A DNA stretch of 64,000 nt from Pantanalinema rosaneae (GTDB taxonomy: Bacteria > Cyanobacteriota > Cyanobacteriia > Leptolyngbyales > Leptolyngbyaceae), in NCBI RefSeq assembly GCF_050753385.1, contig NZ_JBLZFZ010000016.1, positions 62,001 to 126,000 on the forward strand, in the 5' to 3' direction. This document shows positions 10,101 through 17,884 of the stretch, piece after piece. The notes beneath the pieces are model-generated. The model worked only from the letters and a program-made list of their open reading frames with translations. It was not told the DNA's origin and ran no database searches. Both the position numbers and the translations under genes were made by a program. How positions within the stretch are numbered: the first letter of the stretch is position 1; every line of letters starts with the position of its first letter.

Positions 10101-10813
10101 GGGTTAGAGCAGTAGTCTTCAGTCCGGCAGGTGAGTGGCTAGCCAGCGCCAGTGGGGATCAAACCATTCGCCTATGGCAGGTGGAGACGGGGGATTGTTT
10201 AGCCGTGTTGGAGGGGCATACCAATCCCGTCCAAGCTTTATGCTTCAGCCCAGATGGTCGCACGATCGCCAGTAGTAGTTGGGATCAAACAATCAAACTT
10301 TGGCAGGTGGAAACGGGTTCATGCCTTCACACCTTCATAGGACATACCAATCGCTTAACAGCCGCCACCTTTAGCCCTGATGGTCAGGTGTTAATCAGTG
10401 CCAGTCAGGATCAGACCATTCGCTTTTGGCAGGTGCAGACCGGGGTATGTTTCCGAGTGCTGACTGCCCATCAAGCGGGTGTGGTGTCGATCGCCCTGCA
10501 TCCCCAAGGAGAATTACTGGTCAGTGCCAGTTTAGATGGAACGGTACGCTGCTGGTCAGTCAGTCGGGGGGAGTGTCTGTGGCAGATCCCGTTGCGGATT
10601 AGCTACAACAATACGGTGTTATTTAGCCCGGATGGCGGTTGGCTCAGTATTGGAAGTCAGGATGGGTTCTGTCTCCTGGTAGATGGACACACCGGAGAGT
10701 GTCACGTTAGTCTGCAAGTGCTACGTCCTTACGAGGGTATGATTTTGACGGGTGCTACTGGTCTGACAGACGCTCAATGGTTAACGCTAAAGCGGTTGGG
10801 CGCGATCGAGTAG
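7184..10813 (+). CDS. STAND NTPase with NB-ARC domain and 14 WD40 repeats
   Basis: A 1209-residue predicted signal-transduction ATPase. Residues 1-75 form a helical region (LKASEQGLAIVDQARKRKGW) of a type seen at the start of many cyanobacterial NACHT/NB-ARC proteins. The NB-ARC domain has a Walker A GMGGIGKTT (about 133-141), a Walker B LLVLDNLESIL (about 219-229) and a GLPL-like GNPLALKI (about 330). A short pentapeptide-like stretch (ANLRGVSLNQVNFSHADLS) precedes the repeats. From about residue 581 I count 14 WD40 units, enough for two seven-bladed propellers. In this class the propellers are thought to sense a ligand or lock an inactive state, and the NTPase oligomerises on activation. 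No effector enzyme domain is visible, so output must come through a partner. Related architectures include Apaf-1 and bacterial defence and regulatory STANDs. It may be co-transcribed with the kinase upstream. Confidence 0.9.
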   Translation: MENTLKASEQGLAIVDQARKRKGWNRQSIAWSQLALTTVSCLKQFWRGERIQRDTFIRLCQVVGIPDWQTIADLPTDGLAVELAIPEPDAALPYMQDWGEAPEPAFFCGRRLELQTLWDWMGQERCKLVALLGMGGIGKTTLSVQLVEQLLDPVVAAAPHPTSSGFQAMVWRSLRNAPPLEGLLADVIPSLSRQSSVILPDRLDLQVALLLHCLREQRCLLVLDNLESILQESSHPATLAAGVGDASGRYRAGYENYGELLRRLGEERHQSCVFLTSRELPPEVALLESERVRVLRLTGLTIAEGHQVLQRTGMLPLSEPQCAAIVSHYAGNPLALKIVAAGIRGLLNNDVVQFLDLLQQGKFTFSDIHDLLERHFNRLSGLEQEVMYWLAIERQPITINTLQADLLLPDSYTKLPETLSSLNRRSLLEVTATGYTLQPVVMEYTTNRLIQQIEQELLTQEPNLFNRHALLKAQSQDYIREAQTCFILEPLVQRLQMAYRDQESLVCHLTQLLDQHRGQPVRQTGYLAGNLLNLCSYLQVDLSGYDCSHLPIWQANLRGVSLNQVNFSHADLSTSAFTETFGSVVSLAFSPDGTILATSDNQGWFYLWQISTGQQLRAVHAHQDWIFSIAFHPTGDCLITGSLDCSLKVWQVASGDCLRTIQVHRGGVATVAFSPDGQWLASGSSDRTITLMHSQTGKLRHTLTGHTDIIRAIAWYPDSRRLASVGFDHTIKIWDVTTGACWRTWQDTCALLTIAVIPQPADRILLATGGDDGRVKLWDGETGECLAHLNHHQATVWSLAVSPDGQTLASAGDDPYICLWDLISYQVSRTLQGHQGRIWTIAYTPAVTDPDRMVLASGSEDKMLRFWHPEDGHCLRTLQGYHNATFPIGFLPLSIVPAPGQLLTLSDDHQIRCWDLTTGDCLKPCSFAIPGAMQAALSPNGCLLASAGLDNTVKLWQLEQRKCLATLWGHTAWVRAVVFSPAGEWLASASGDQTIRLWQVETGDCLAVLEGHTNPVQALCFSPDGRTIASSSWDQTIKLWQVETGSCLHTFIGHTNRLTAATFSPDGQVLISASQDQTIRFWQVQTGVCFRVLTAHQAGVVSIALHPQGELLVSASLDGTVRCWSVSRGECLWQIPLRISYNNTVLFSPDGGWLSIGSQDGFCLLVDGHTGECHVSLQVLRPYEGMILTGATGLTDAQWLTLKRLGAIE

Positions 10814-11011
10814 TGGGTGTGTTCTGCCTGTTTGAAGAAAGTATGAGGAGATGCGGATTTCTGTGCTGAACTTCATAAAGGCTCGATAAAATTTACGTAG
10901 GGATCACGATCGCTTGCTTCAGGGAATCACAGACATCAATTAGCCGTGATGGGTTTCTAGCTTCTTTATTTAACTGAACTCCCTGGGTTGAGTCTGGCTA
11001 ATGAGTAACTA

Positions 11012-12127
11012 GTGCAGTCTAGAACGCAAAGTTTCATGCTTGATACGGGTCAAATACCACTGAGTGGTGAATCCCTCCTCTGGTTCCAACAGGGACTAAC
11101 GATGACAGCATCTGGTCGTTATGAGCAGGCGTTAATTTGCTATGACCAAGTCCTAGAAACCAGACCTGATTTTTATGAAGCCTGGTATGAACGGGGTCTA
11201 GTCTTAGAAACGCGAGGCTATTATGCCGATGCGATCGCGAGTTTCGATCGAGCCCTGAGCCTCTGTCCCAATGAGGATGCCAGGTGTGAGATCTGGCATG
11301 AGCGGGGCAATGCTTTGCAATATGGTTTAGGGCAATATGTTGAGGCGATCGCCAGCTATGACCAGGCCTTGAAGTTAAATCCCGATCATGAATTAATTTG
11401 GCAAAACCGGGGTAATGCGTTCATGTTTGGCTTAAGCCGCCTGGAAGATGCGCTTGTCTGTTACAACCGGGTTTTAGAAATTAATCCTGATAATCCGTTG
11501 ACCTGGCGGAATCGGGGACATGCGCTCGTAGAATTGCGTCGCTATGAGGAGGCGATCGCCAGCTACGATCGAGCACTGGCACTGCATCCCGAAGATCAGG
11601 TTTCCTGGCACGCCCGTAATCTGGCGGCGGAACAATCTGGGTTCAATAGTCATCAACCAACGACTCATCCCGCCTGGTCAGGTTCCCATTTTGATGATCC
11701 CACCTTTGTGGAAGCGGAAACGGACTCTCAGGTGATCTTTTCCCTGGACTTTGCGCCTACGGATGAAGTGTCGCGCACCCAACACCGGCAACCTTTGATG
11801 GTGATTGAGGATGATTGGGGCAACCGAGAGATTTTGCTGGATCAAGAGTGCTATACGATCGGGCGTGATCCGAAAAGTGATATTTGCTTACATTCTCAGT
11901 TTGCGTCTCGCCAACATGCGGTGCTGATGCGCCTGCCCAAACCCGATGGTAGTTATACTTACCAAATTCAAGACGGCAATTTAGATGGAAAACTCAGTAC
12001 CAATGGCTTAATTATTAATGGTCATAAACACCAAACCTGTGAGTTGCACGCTGAAGATGTGATTGTGTTTGGGCCACAGGTACAGGCGATTTTCCGATTA
12101 ATGCCACCCGTCAGTGTACGAGTGTGA
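11012..12127 (+). CDS. TPR-FHA protein
   Basis: A 371-residue cytoplasmic adaptor-type protein. Residues about 25-215 hold roughly five tetratricopeptide repeats (for example YEEAIASYDRALALHPEDQ). After a low-complexity linker, a forkhead-associated domain (about 275-365) shows YTIGRDPKSDICL, the SRQHA phosphothreonine-pocket signature, and STNGLIING. FHA domains bind phosphothreonine, so this protein probably links Ser/Thr kinase signalling to a TPR-bound partner. The GTG at 11012 gives the longest form. An ATG at 11036 (MLDTGQIPLSGE) is an equally possible start, and neither has a good Shine-Dalgarno sequence. It lies 198 bases after the STAND gene, on the same strand. A perfect 14-base palindrome sits on its stop codon (12127-12140). 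Confidence 0.9.
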   Translation: MQSRTQSFMLDTGQIPLSGESLLWFQQGLTMTASGRYEQALICYDQVLETRPDFYEAWYERGLVLETRGYYADAIASFDRALSLCPNEDARCEIWHERGNALQYGLGQYVEAIASYDQALKLNPDHELIWQNRGNAFMFGLSRLEDALVCYNRVLEINPDNPLTWRNRGHALVELRRYEEAIASYDRALALHPEDQVSWHARNLAAEQSGFNSHQPTTHPAWSGSHFDDPTFVEAETDSQVIFSLDFAPTDEVSRTQHRQPLMVIEDDWGNREILLDQECYTIGRDPKSDICLHSQFASRQHAVLMRLPKPDGSYTYQIQDGNLDGKLSTNGLIINGHKHQTCELHAEDVIVFGPQVQAIFRLMPPVSVRV

Positions 12128-12531
12128 TCGTTATAACGATTCCTCCGCAAATCTGCTGATCTTCATTAGAAATTTACTAATTTAGCGGGTAGCTTTACAG
12201 TTTTGGCTGTGAATCTGTCGTTATGGTGATGACAAGGATTCATGCAATGGAATTGGCTAGGCAGAATGGCTCAGTCGCCGCACAATCTGTAATGAGACTT
12301 TAGAGAGAAAGACATTACAGACAATTAATTTTACGATCGAAGATTGAAAACCAGATAGTTTAAGGCAGGCGGTCATCAGCCGCCCTGAAGAAATTCAGAG
12401 CACGATCGGATAACGGTTGTTTCAACGTCTGACTAGCGAATTAAACTAGGGTGCTGAGCGATTAAATGCAGAGCAGGTTTGCATAGGTTATGAGCCTGTT
12501 CTGATGTATTGATTACCTGAGGGAGAAGTTT
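12128..12531. other. Intergenic region with palindromes
   Basis: About 400 bases with no recognised gene. A perfect palindrome, ATCGTTATAACGAT, covers 12127-12140 at the end of the TPR-FHA gene. A GC-rich hairpin (GGCGG/CCGCC) lies near 12366-12383. Neither has a following T-run, so they are not clear terminators. The 3' end (about 12515-12531) carries the GAGGGAG ribosome-binding site of the sucrose synthase gene. Confidence 0.45.
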
Positions 12532-14952
12532 ATGTCCGATCTGATTCAAGCCGTTTTAGAGAGCGATGAACGCACTAACCTACGGCAATTTGCTAGTTTA
12601 TTACGTGCTTCGGAAAAGCAGTATCTCCTGCGCAATGAAATTATTACAGCTTTTGAAGACTATTGTCGTAACTATGAGAAATCGCAACAGTTTTATACCT
12701 CTTCCCGATTAGGTAAATTAATTTTTTATACCCAAGAAATTATTTTTGATAATGAAAGTCTCTGTATGGTGATTCGTCCTCGAATAGCCTGCCAGGAAGC
12801 CTATCGGTTGCTAGAGGATTTAACGATCGAGCCGATGAGTATCCAGGATTTGCTGGATTTGCGCGATCGCTTGGTGAATCGTTACCATCCGCAGGAAGGC
12901 GATGTCCTGGAAATTGATTTTCAGCCCTTTTATGACTACTCACCCTCCATTCGGGATCCGAAAAATATTGGCAAAGGGGTGGACTTCCTGAACCGATTTT
13001 TGTCGAGCAAATTGTTTCAGGATCAAGACCAGTGGCAGGAAGCCATGTTTAATTTCCTGCGATTGCATTGCTATAGCGGCTCCCAACTATTGATTAATGA
13101 ACGGATTCAAACCCGGCGGCAATTATCCGATCGGATTAAACAAGCATTGAATCTGGTAGCGGGTCTGCCCTCTGATCAACCCTATGAAGCCTTTCGGTTT
13201 GATTTGCAAAACCTGGGCTTTGAACCGGGATGGGGTAATACCGCCCATCGAGTCCGGGAAACTCTGGAAATGTTGGATCAATTGATTGACTCACCGGATC
13301 ACCAGGCGTTGGAGTCATTCACGTCCCGCATTCCGATGATCTTTCGGATTGTCCTGGTGTCGCCGCATGGTTGGTTTGGACAAGAGGGAGTGTTGGGACG
13401 ACCGGATACCGGCGGTCAGGTGGTTTACATTCTGGATCAGGTCAAGAGTTTAGAAAAACAACTCCAAGAAGATATTGAACTAGCCGGATTAGATGTTCTG
13501 AATGTACATCCTAAAGTGATTGTACTCAGTCGCTTAATTCCAAATAGCGATGGCACTACCTGTAATCAACGTTTAGAGAAAATCTATGGCACTGAAGATG
13601 CCTGGATTTTGCGGGTGCCGTTTCGAGAATTTAATCCTAAACTGACGCAAGATTGGATCTCTCGCTTTGAAATCTGGCCGTATTTGGAAACCTTTGCGAT
13701 CGACTCAGAACGGGAACTCCGAGCTGAGTTTGGGGGGAAGCCGGATTTAATTGTCGGTAACTATTCGGATGGTAATCTGGTCGCGTTTCTATTAGCCCGT
13801 CGTCTGAAAATTACCCAGTGTAATATTGCCCATGCCCTAGAGAAATCGAAGTATTTATTCAGTAACCTGTACTGGCAAGATCTAGAAGATAAATACCACT
13901 TCTCGCTGCAATTTACCGCCGATTTAATCGCGATGAATGCCGCGAACTTTGTGGTTAGCAGCACCTACCAGGAGATCGTCGGAACACCCGATAGTGTGGG
14001 GCAGTATGAGTCCTATAAAAGCTTTACCATGCCCGATCTCTATCATGTCGTCAGTGGGATTGAATTATTTAGTCCCAAATTTAATGTTGTGCCACCGGGG
14101 GTGAATGAAAATGTTTATTTCCCCTATACCCGATCGGAAGATCGATTAGTGGGTAGTCACGATCGCTTGGAAGAATTGCTGTTTACCCTGGATGATCCAA
14201 CCCATGTCTATGGTGAGTTAACGGATCCAGACAAGCGCCCTCTATTCTCAATGGCGCGGCTCGATCGCATTAAAAACCTAACGGGGTTGGCAGAATGTTT
14301 TGGCAAGAGTCCAGAGTTACAAGAGCGCTGTAATCTAATTCTGGTGGCAGGAAAACTACGCACCGAAGAGTCTACGGATCATGAAGAGATTAGTGAGATC
14401 GAAAAGCTCTATCACATCATTGATCAGTACAACCTGCATGGCAAAATTCGCTGGTTAGGAGTGCGGTTACCAAAAGCTGACTCTGGAGAGATCTACCGGA
14501 TTATTGCGGACCATCGGGGTATTTTTGTCCAACCCGCTTTATTTGAGGCATTTGGCTTAACAATTCTAGAAGCCATGATCACCGGATTACCGACCTTTGC
14601 CACACGATTTGGGGGGCCTCTGGAAATTATTCAGGATAAACAGAATGGCTTCTATATCAATCCGACCCATCAGGAAGAAATGGCAGAGATTCTGTTAAAT
14701 TTCATCACTAAATGTGATCAAAATCCCAGTGTTTGGCACGAAATTTCACAACGAGGCATCGATCGCGTCTATAGCACCTATACCTGGAGAATCCATACCA
14801 CGCGACTCCTCTCCCTCGCTAAGATTTATGGATTCTGGAACTATACCTCTCAGGAAAATCGCGAGGACATCTTGCGCTATCTCGAATCGCTGTTTTACCT
14901 GTTGTATCGCCCCCGCGCCAAAGCCTTACTGGAAGAGCACATGCGCCGCTAA
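12532..14952 (+). CDS. susA: Sucrose synthase
   Basis: Catalyses the reversible reaction of sucrose with (U/A)DP to fructose and nucleotide-glucose. In cyanobacteria it mainly cleaves sucrose to feed nucleotide sugars to glycogen or polysaccharide synthesis. The 806 residues match the family length. An N-terminal regulatory region (about 1-265) precedes the GT-B fold. The first Rossmann half begins SPHGWFGQEGVLGRPDTGGQ. The second has MARLDRIKNLTGL and the nucleotide-sugar E-x7-E motif FEAFGLTILEAM. It is well separated from SPS-type enzymes by the N-terminal extension. A good ribosome-binding site (GAGGGAG) precedes the ATG. It appears to be a single-gene unit. Confidence 0.95.
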   Translation: MSDLIQAVLESDERTNLRQFASLLRASEKQYLLRNEIITAFEDYCRNYEKSQQFYTSSRLGKLIFYTQEIIFDNESLCMVIRPRIACQEAYRLLEDLTIEPMSIQDLLDLRDRLVNRYHPQEGDVLEIDFQPFYDYSPSIRDPKNIGKGVDFLNRFLSSKLFQDQDQWQEAMFNFLRLHCYSGSQLLINERIQTRRQLSDRIKQALNLVAGLPSDQPYEAFRFDLQNLGFEPGWGNTAHRVRETLEMLDQLIDSPDHQALESFTSRIPMIFRIVLVSPHGWFGQEGVLGRPDTGGQVVYILDQVKSLEKQLQEDIELAGLDVLNVHPKVIVLSRLIPNSDGTTCNQRLEKIYGTEDAWILRVPFREFNPKLTQDWISRFEIWPYLETFAIDSERELRAEFGGKPDLIVGNYSDGNLVAFLLARRLKITQCNIAHALEKSKYLFSNLYWQDLEDKYHFSLQFTADLIAMNAANFVVSSTYQEIVGTPDSVGQYESYKSFTMPDLYHVVSGIELFSPKFNVVPPGVNENVYFPYTRSEDRLVGSHDRLEELLFTLDDPTHVYGELTDPDKRPLFSMARLDRIKNLTGLAECFGKSPELQERCNLILVAGKLRTEESTDHEEISEIEKLYHIIDQYNLHGKIRWLGVRLPKADSGEIYRIIADHRGIFVQPALFEAFGLTILEAMITGLPTFATRFGGPLEIIQDKQNGFYINPTHQEEMAEILLNFITKCDQNPSVWHEISQRGIDRVYSTYTWRIHTTRLLSLAKIYGFWNYTSQENREDILRYLESLFYLLYRPRAKALLEEHMRR

Positions 14953-15535
14953 ATGATCGGGAGAAGCAGCGATCGGGCGGCTCATTGAGCGGTCGCGATC
15001 GGGAGTAGAAGCAAGTCGGGTGACGGCAATGAGTTAAGGAGGGGTTGCTGTTAATCCGACTGCTGCGGGGCAGAGTCGTTTACGTAGGTGATCAATGTCT
15101 ATACGTCTAAAACACTACCCGTATGACACTCGAAATTGCTGTCTATTCCGGGATATAAAAGCCTGAAATCTTGAATTAGCCTATTCAGTTAAAGCGCATC
15201 TCATAGGTCAAGCATGAACTACGGATAAAATTTTGCCTTTTTTCCTGTTCAAGTGCTTTTTCCTATGGGTATTTTTATAAGAGGTGTATGAACAAAAATC
15301 CTCAGAAATTGAAAAAAGCGGTAAAGTTTGAAATAACCGCTACAGGGGCATTGTGTTTGTGATCACTTCGTTTTTGCGATCGTGATCACTGCTAAACCAA
15401 AACAATTCGATAAAGCTGCCATGAAGGGGCATTCTCAACGTTTAGTCTTGCAGTCCGATCACCCCAGGTCGGCGGCTTCGTAGCCAAGGACAATGCTGAT
15501 CCGGGAACCATCATCAACCTTTGTGAGAGATACCC
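14953..15535. other. Intergenic region with repeated GTGATCAC sites
   Basis: About 580 bases without a recognised gene. The octamer palindrome GTGATCAC occurs twice 23 bases apart (15359-15366 and 15382-15389), upstream of the metallo-hydrolase gene, and could be a binding site for a dimeric regulator. A 24-codon frame at about 15289 is too short and unsupported to call. No tRNA or terminator was recognised. Confidence 0.4.
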
Positions 15536-16429
15536 ATGTCCAGTGTGAAAAACCAGTTCATTGTCAATTTCTGGGGGGTGCGGGGAAGTATTGCTAGCCC
15601 AGGCCCAGCGACAGTTCGGTATGGCGGCAACACCCCCTGTGTAGAAATGGTGGTTGGGGGAGAACGCCTGATTTTTGATGGTGGTACTGGTATTCGGGTG
15701 CTGGGGCAATCCCTTTTAGCACACTCACACGTAGAAGGACATTTATTTTTCACTCATTCTCACTGGGATCATATTCAAGGATTTCCCTTTTTCACCCCGG
15801 CGTTTATCAAAGGCAATCGGTTTCATATCTATGGAGCGGTAGCGCCCAACGGTTCCACGATCGAACAGCGGCTCCATGATCAAATGTTGCATCCTAATTT
15901 CCCGGTGCCTCTCCAGATTATGGGGGCTGATTTGCATTTTTACGATCTGGAAATTGGGCAATCGATTCAAATTGGGGCAGGCATTGAAGTCGAAAATGCT
16001 CCCCTGAACCATCCGGGGCAGGCAGTGGGGTATCGGGTAAGTTGGCAGGGATATGCAGCGGCCTATGTGACGGATACCGAACATTACCCCGATCGCATGG
16101 ATGAGCATGTTTTACAACTGGCACGTAATGCGGATGTGTTGATTTACGATGCTACCTATTCTGATGAGGAATATTATTCCGAGCATTCCAGTAAGGTGGG
16201 TTGGGGACATTCGACCTGGCAGGAAGCGGTGAAAATTGCCAAGGCAGCGGGGGTGAAGCAACTGGTGATTTTCCACCATGACCCGCTCCATACAGATGAT
16301 TATCTCGATCACATTGGGACAAAAGTAGCGGCCGCGTTCCCCAATGGCGTGATGGCACAGGAAGGGATGTCGATTTCGCTGATTCCCTTAATTGCGGCGG
16401 CGAAACAACCCGCTGAAGTGAAAGCTTAG
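15536..16429 (+). CDS. Metallo-beta-lactamase-fold hydrolase (phosphodiesterase-like)
   Basis: A 297-residue cytoplasmic metal-dependent hydrolase of the metallo-beta-lactamase superfamily. The start NFWGVRGSIASPG and the metal-binding THSHWDHIQGFPF are typical of the subgroup that includes PhnP-like and cyclic-phosphodiesterase-like enzymes. Further ligands are visible as VTDTEH, LIYDATY with the following YSEHS, and FHHDPLHTDD. The first motif is HxHxDH-type with both Zn ligand sets present, so it should be active. The substrate is unknown: homologues act on cyclic nucleotides, phosphonate intermediates or tRNA 3' ends. It ends about 100 bases before ribF on the same strand. A purine-rich GAGAGA precedes the ATG. 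Confidence 0.85.
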   Translation: MSSVKNQFIVNFWGVRGSIASPGPATVRYGGNTPCVEMVVGGERLIFDGGTGIRVLGQSLLAHSHVEGHLFFTHSHWDHIQGFPFFTPAFIKGNRFHIYGAVAPNGSTIEQRLHDQMLHPNFPVPLQIMGADLHFYDLEIGQSIQIGAGIEVENAPLNHPGQAVGYRVSWQGYAAAYVTDTEHYPDRMDEHVLQLARNADVLIYDATYSDEEYYSEHSSKVGWGHSTWQEAVKIAKAAGVKQLVIFHHDPLHTDDYLDHIGTKVAAAFPNGVMAQEGMSISLIPLIAAAKQPAEVKA

Positions 16430-16531
16430 AGCCGGAATGATCTCGATCGCAGGCTAGTCAGGATTGTCGCTGTTGCCGCCGGAGCAGAAATTATTGCGAC
16501 CGATCGCGACAAATGTGTCAAAATGTAAAGC

Positions 16532-17521
16532 GTGTGGATTACTTCGTCGCTGGATACTGTTTTAACCCCAACTGCGGTTGCTCTCGGAAACTTTGATGGT
16601 GTGCATCAAGGGCATCGGCAGGTGATTCAGCCTGTGCTGGATTGCGTCTCTGCGTCGGGTGAGGCAGCCCATGCCACGGTGGTGACATTCTATCCCCATC
16701 CCCAAGAGTTTTTTACGGGACAACGCCGCCATATCTTAACGCCGTTACATGAAAAGATCGCGCTCCTCAAAGCGATCGGCGTTAAGCAATTGGTATTGTT
16801 ACCGTTTAATCGGGAGTTGGCGAGTTTAAGTCCCGAGGCATTTGTCCAAACGATTTTGGTAGACCATCTCCGCGCCTGTCGGGTCAGTGTCGGGTCGAAT
16901 TTTTGTTTTGGTCGCCAGCGATCGGGCACTGTAGCTGATCTTCAGGCGATCGGCGCAAATCATGGTATTGAGGTGGCGATCGCGCCCTTGGCAATGCTGG
17001 CAGAATCACGGGTGAGTAGTTCGGCGATTCGGCAAGCCTTACAGGCAGGTGAAATTCCCCAGGCTAATCGCTTATTAGGACGTTCTTACCGCCTGATTGG
17101 GCAGGTTGTGGGTGGGCAGCAGCGCGGCAGAACGATCGGCTTCCCAACGGCGAACCTGCAACTCCCAACCGAAAAGTTTTTGCCCCGTCAGGGCGTGTAT
17201 GCCGTTCAGGTGTATTTAGGGGAACTGGATGAACATGGGCGGTTGCCCACGACGGCGGTTCTGCCAGGGGTGATGAATTTAGGTATGCGTCCGACGGTGG
17301 ATGGTAGCCATGAAACCGTAGAAGTGCATTTATTCGACTGGTCAGGGGATCTGTATGGCAAAAATCTCTGCGTCACCCTGGAACACTTTTTGCGACCAGA
17401 ACAGAAGTTTGCCTCGCTAGATGCGCTCAAAGCCCAAATTCAGGCGGATTGCTTGGCGGCAAAGGCACTCTTGGGGGCGACTCAGACAACCCCAGAGACT
17501 GAGAATCGCATAGAACGTTAA
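16532..17521 (+). CDS. ribF: Bifunctional riboflavin kinase / FAD synthetase
   Basis: Phosphorylates riboflavin to FMN and adenylylates FMN to FAD. The N-terminal nucleotidyltransferase domain has ALGNFDGVHQGHRQVI, TFYPHP and the SSSAIRQAL motif. The C-terminal riboflavin kinase domain (about 185-315) has GRTIGFPTANL and GVMNLGMRPT. The length of 329 residues is normal. The start is GTG at 16532 with no strong Shine-Dalgarno sequence, but the residues immediately downstream fit the usual N-terminus. It is followed by a repeat-rich stretch and is convergent with aroB. Confidence 0.95.
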   Translation: MWITSSLDTVLTPTAVALGNFDGVHQGHRQVIQPVLDCVSASGEAAHATVVTFYPHPQEFFTGQRRHILTPLHEKIALLKAIGVKQLVLLPFNRELASLSPEAFVQTILVDHLRACRVSVGSNFCFGRQRSGTVADLQAIGANHGIEVAIAPLAMLAESRVSSSAIRQALQAGEIPQANRLLGRSYRLIGQVVGGQQRGRTIGFPTANLQLPTEKFLPRQGVYAVQVYLGELDEHGRLPTTAVLPGVMNLGMRPTVDGSHETVEVHLFDWSGDLYGKNLCVTLEHFLRPEQKFASLDALKAQIQADCLAAKALLGATQTTPETENRIER

Positions 17522-17551
17522 GGATCGCAGATTTATTTAATGTTGCAATTT

Positions 17552-17817
17552 TTGCCCTCACCCTAGCCCTCTCCGCAGGGAGCTACCGTGTACACACAAG
17601 TCGAGCCGGACTTCGTTTGAGTTCTCTGCGCCCCCTAAATCCCCCAATTCTGGGGGACTTTGAATCCTGAGTTCCCCCCAGAATTGGGGGGCTAGGGGGG
17701 CAAAATGCAGGATCTTGAGGCGGTTGAGGAGATGTGTGTACACCGTACCCCAGGGAGAGGGAATTAGTTTTCTAGCTCCCTTCTCCCACAAGAGAAGGGT
17801 TGGGGATGAGGGCGCAA
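17552..17817. repeat. Outer imperfect inverted repeat between ribF and aroB
   Basis: The left arm begins TTGCCCTCACCCTAGCCC (from 17552). It pairs imperfectly with the right arm ending GGGTTGGGGATGAGGGC (to about 17813). An internal pair, GGGAGCTA (17578-17585) and TAGCTCCC (17773-17780), is perfect. I recall this class of dispersed palindrome from other filamentous cyanobacterial genomes. It is non-coding and lies between convergent genes, where it could also act as a bidirectional terminator. Confidence 0.65.
17588..17743. mobile_element. Nested MITE-like element inside the outer repeat
   Basis: A 156-base segment bounded by perfect 11-base terminal inverted repeats, GTGTACACACA at 17588-17598 and its complement at 17733-17743. 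Its core is a second inverted repeat, roughly 17631-17656 against 17674-17700, rich in C and G runs around a central AATT. It carries no reading frame. It interrupts the arms of the outer repeat, suggesting insertion of one small element into another. A target duplication is not clear-cut: a TAC occurs near both ends. Confidence 0.5.
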
Positions 17818-17884
17818 GAGGTTGACAGTTTTACAGATTATTTAGTCCAAAATCCTAAGCTCAAGTCTTGCCTGCAAATTTGAT

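Noticed and set aside
15289..15363. 24-codon frame starting ATGAACAAAAATCC with an AGAGG-like site
   Set aside because: Too short, with no membrane or known-peptide character and no conservation evidence.
17552..17817. Possible CRISPR array because of repeated palindromic units
   Set aside because: There is one inverted pair per unit and no set of equally spaced direct repeats with variable spacers.
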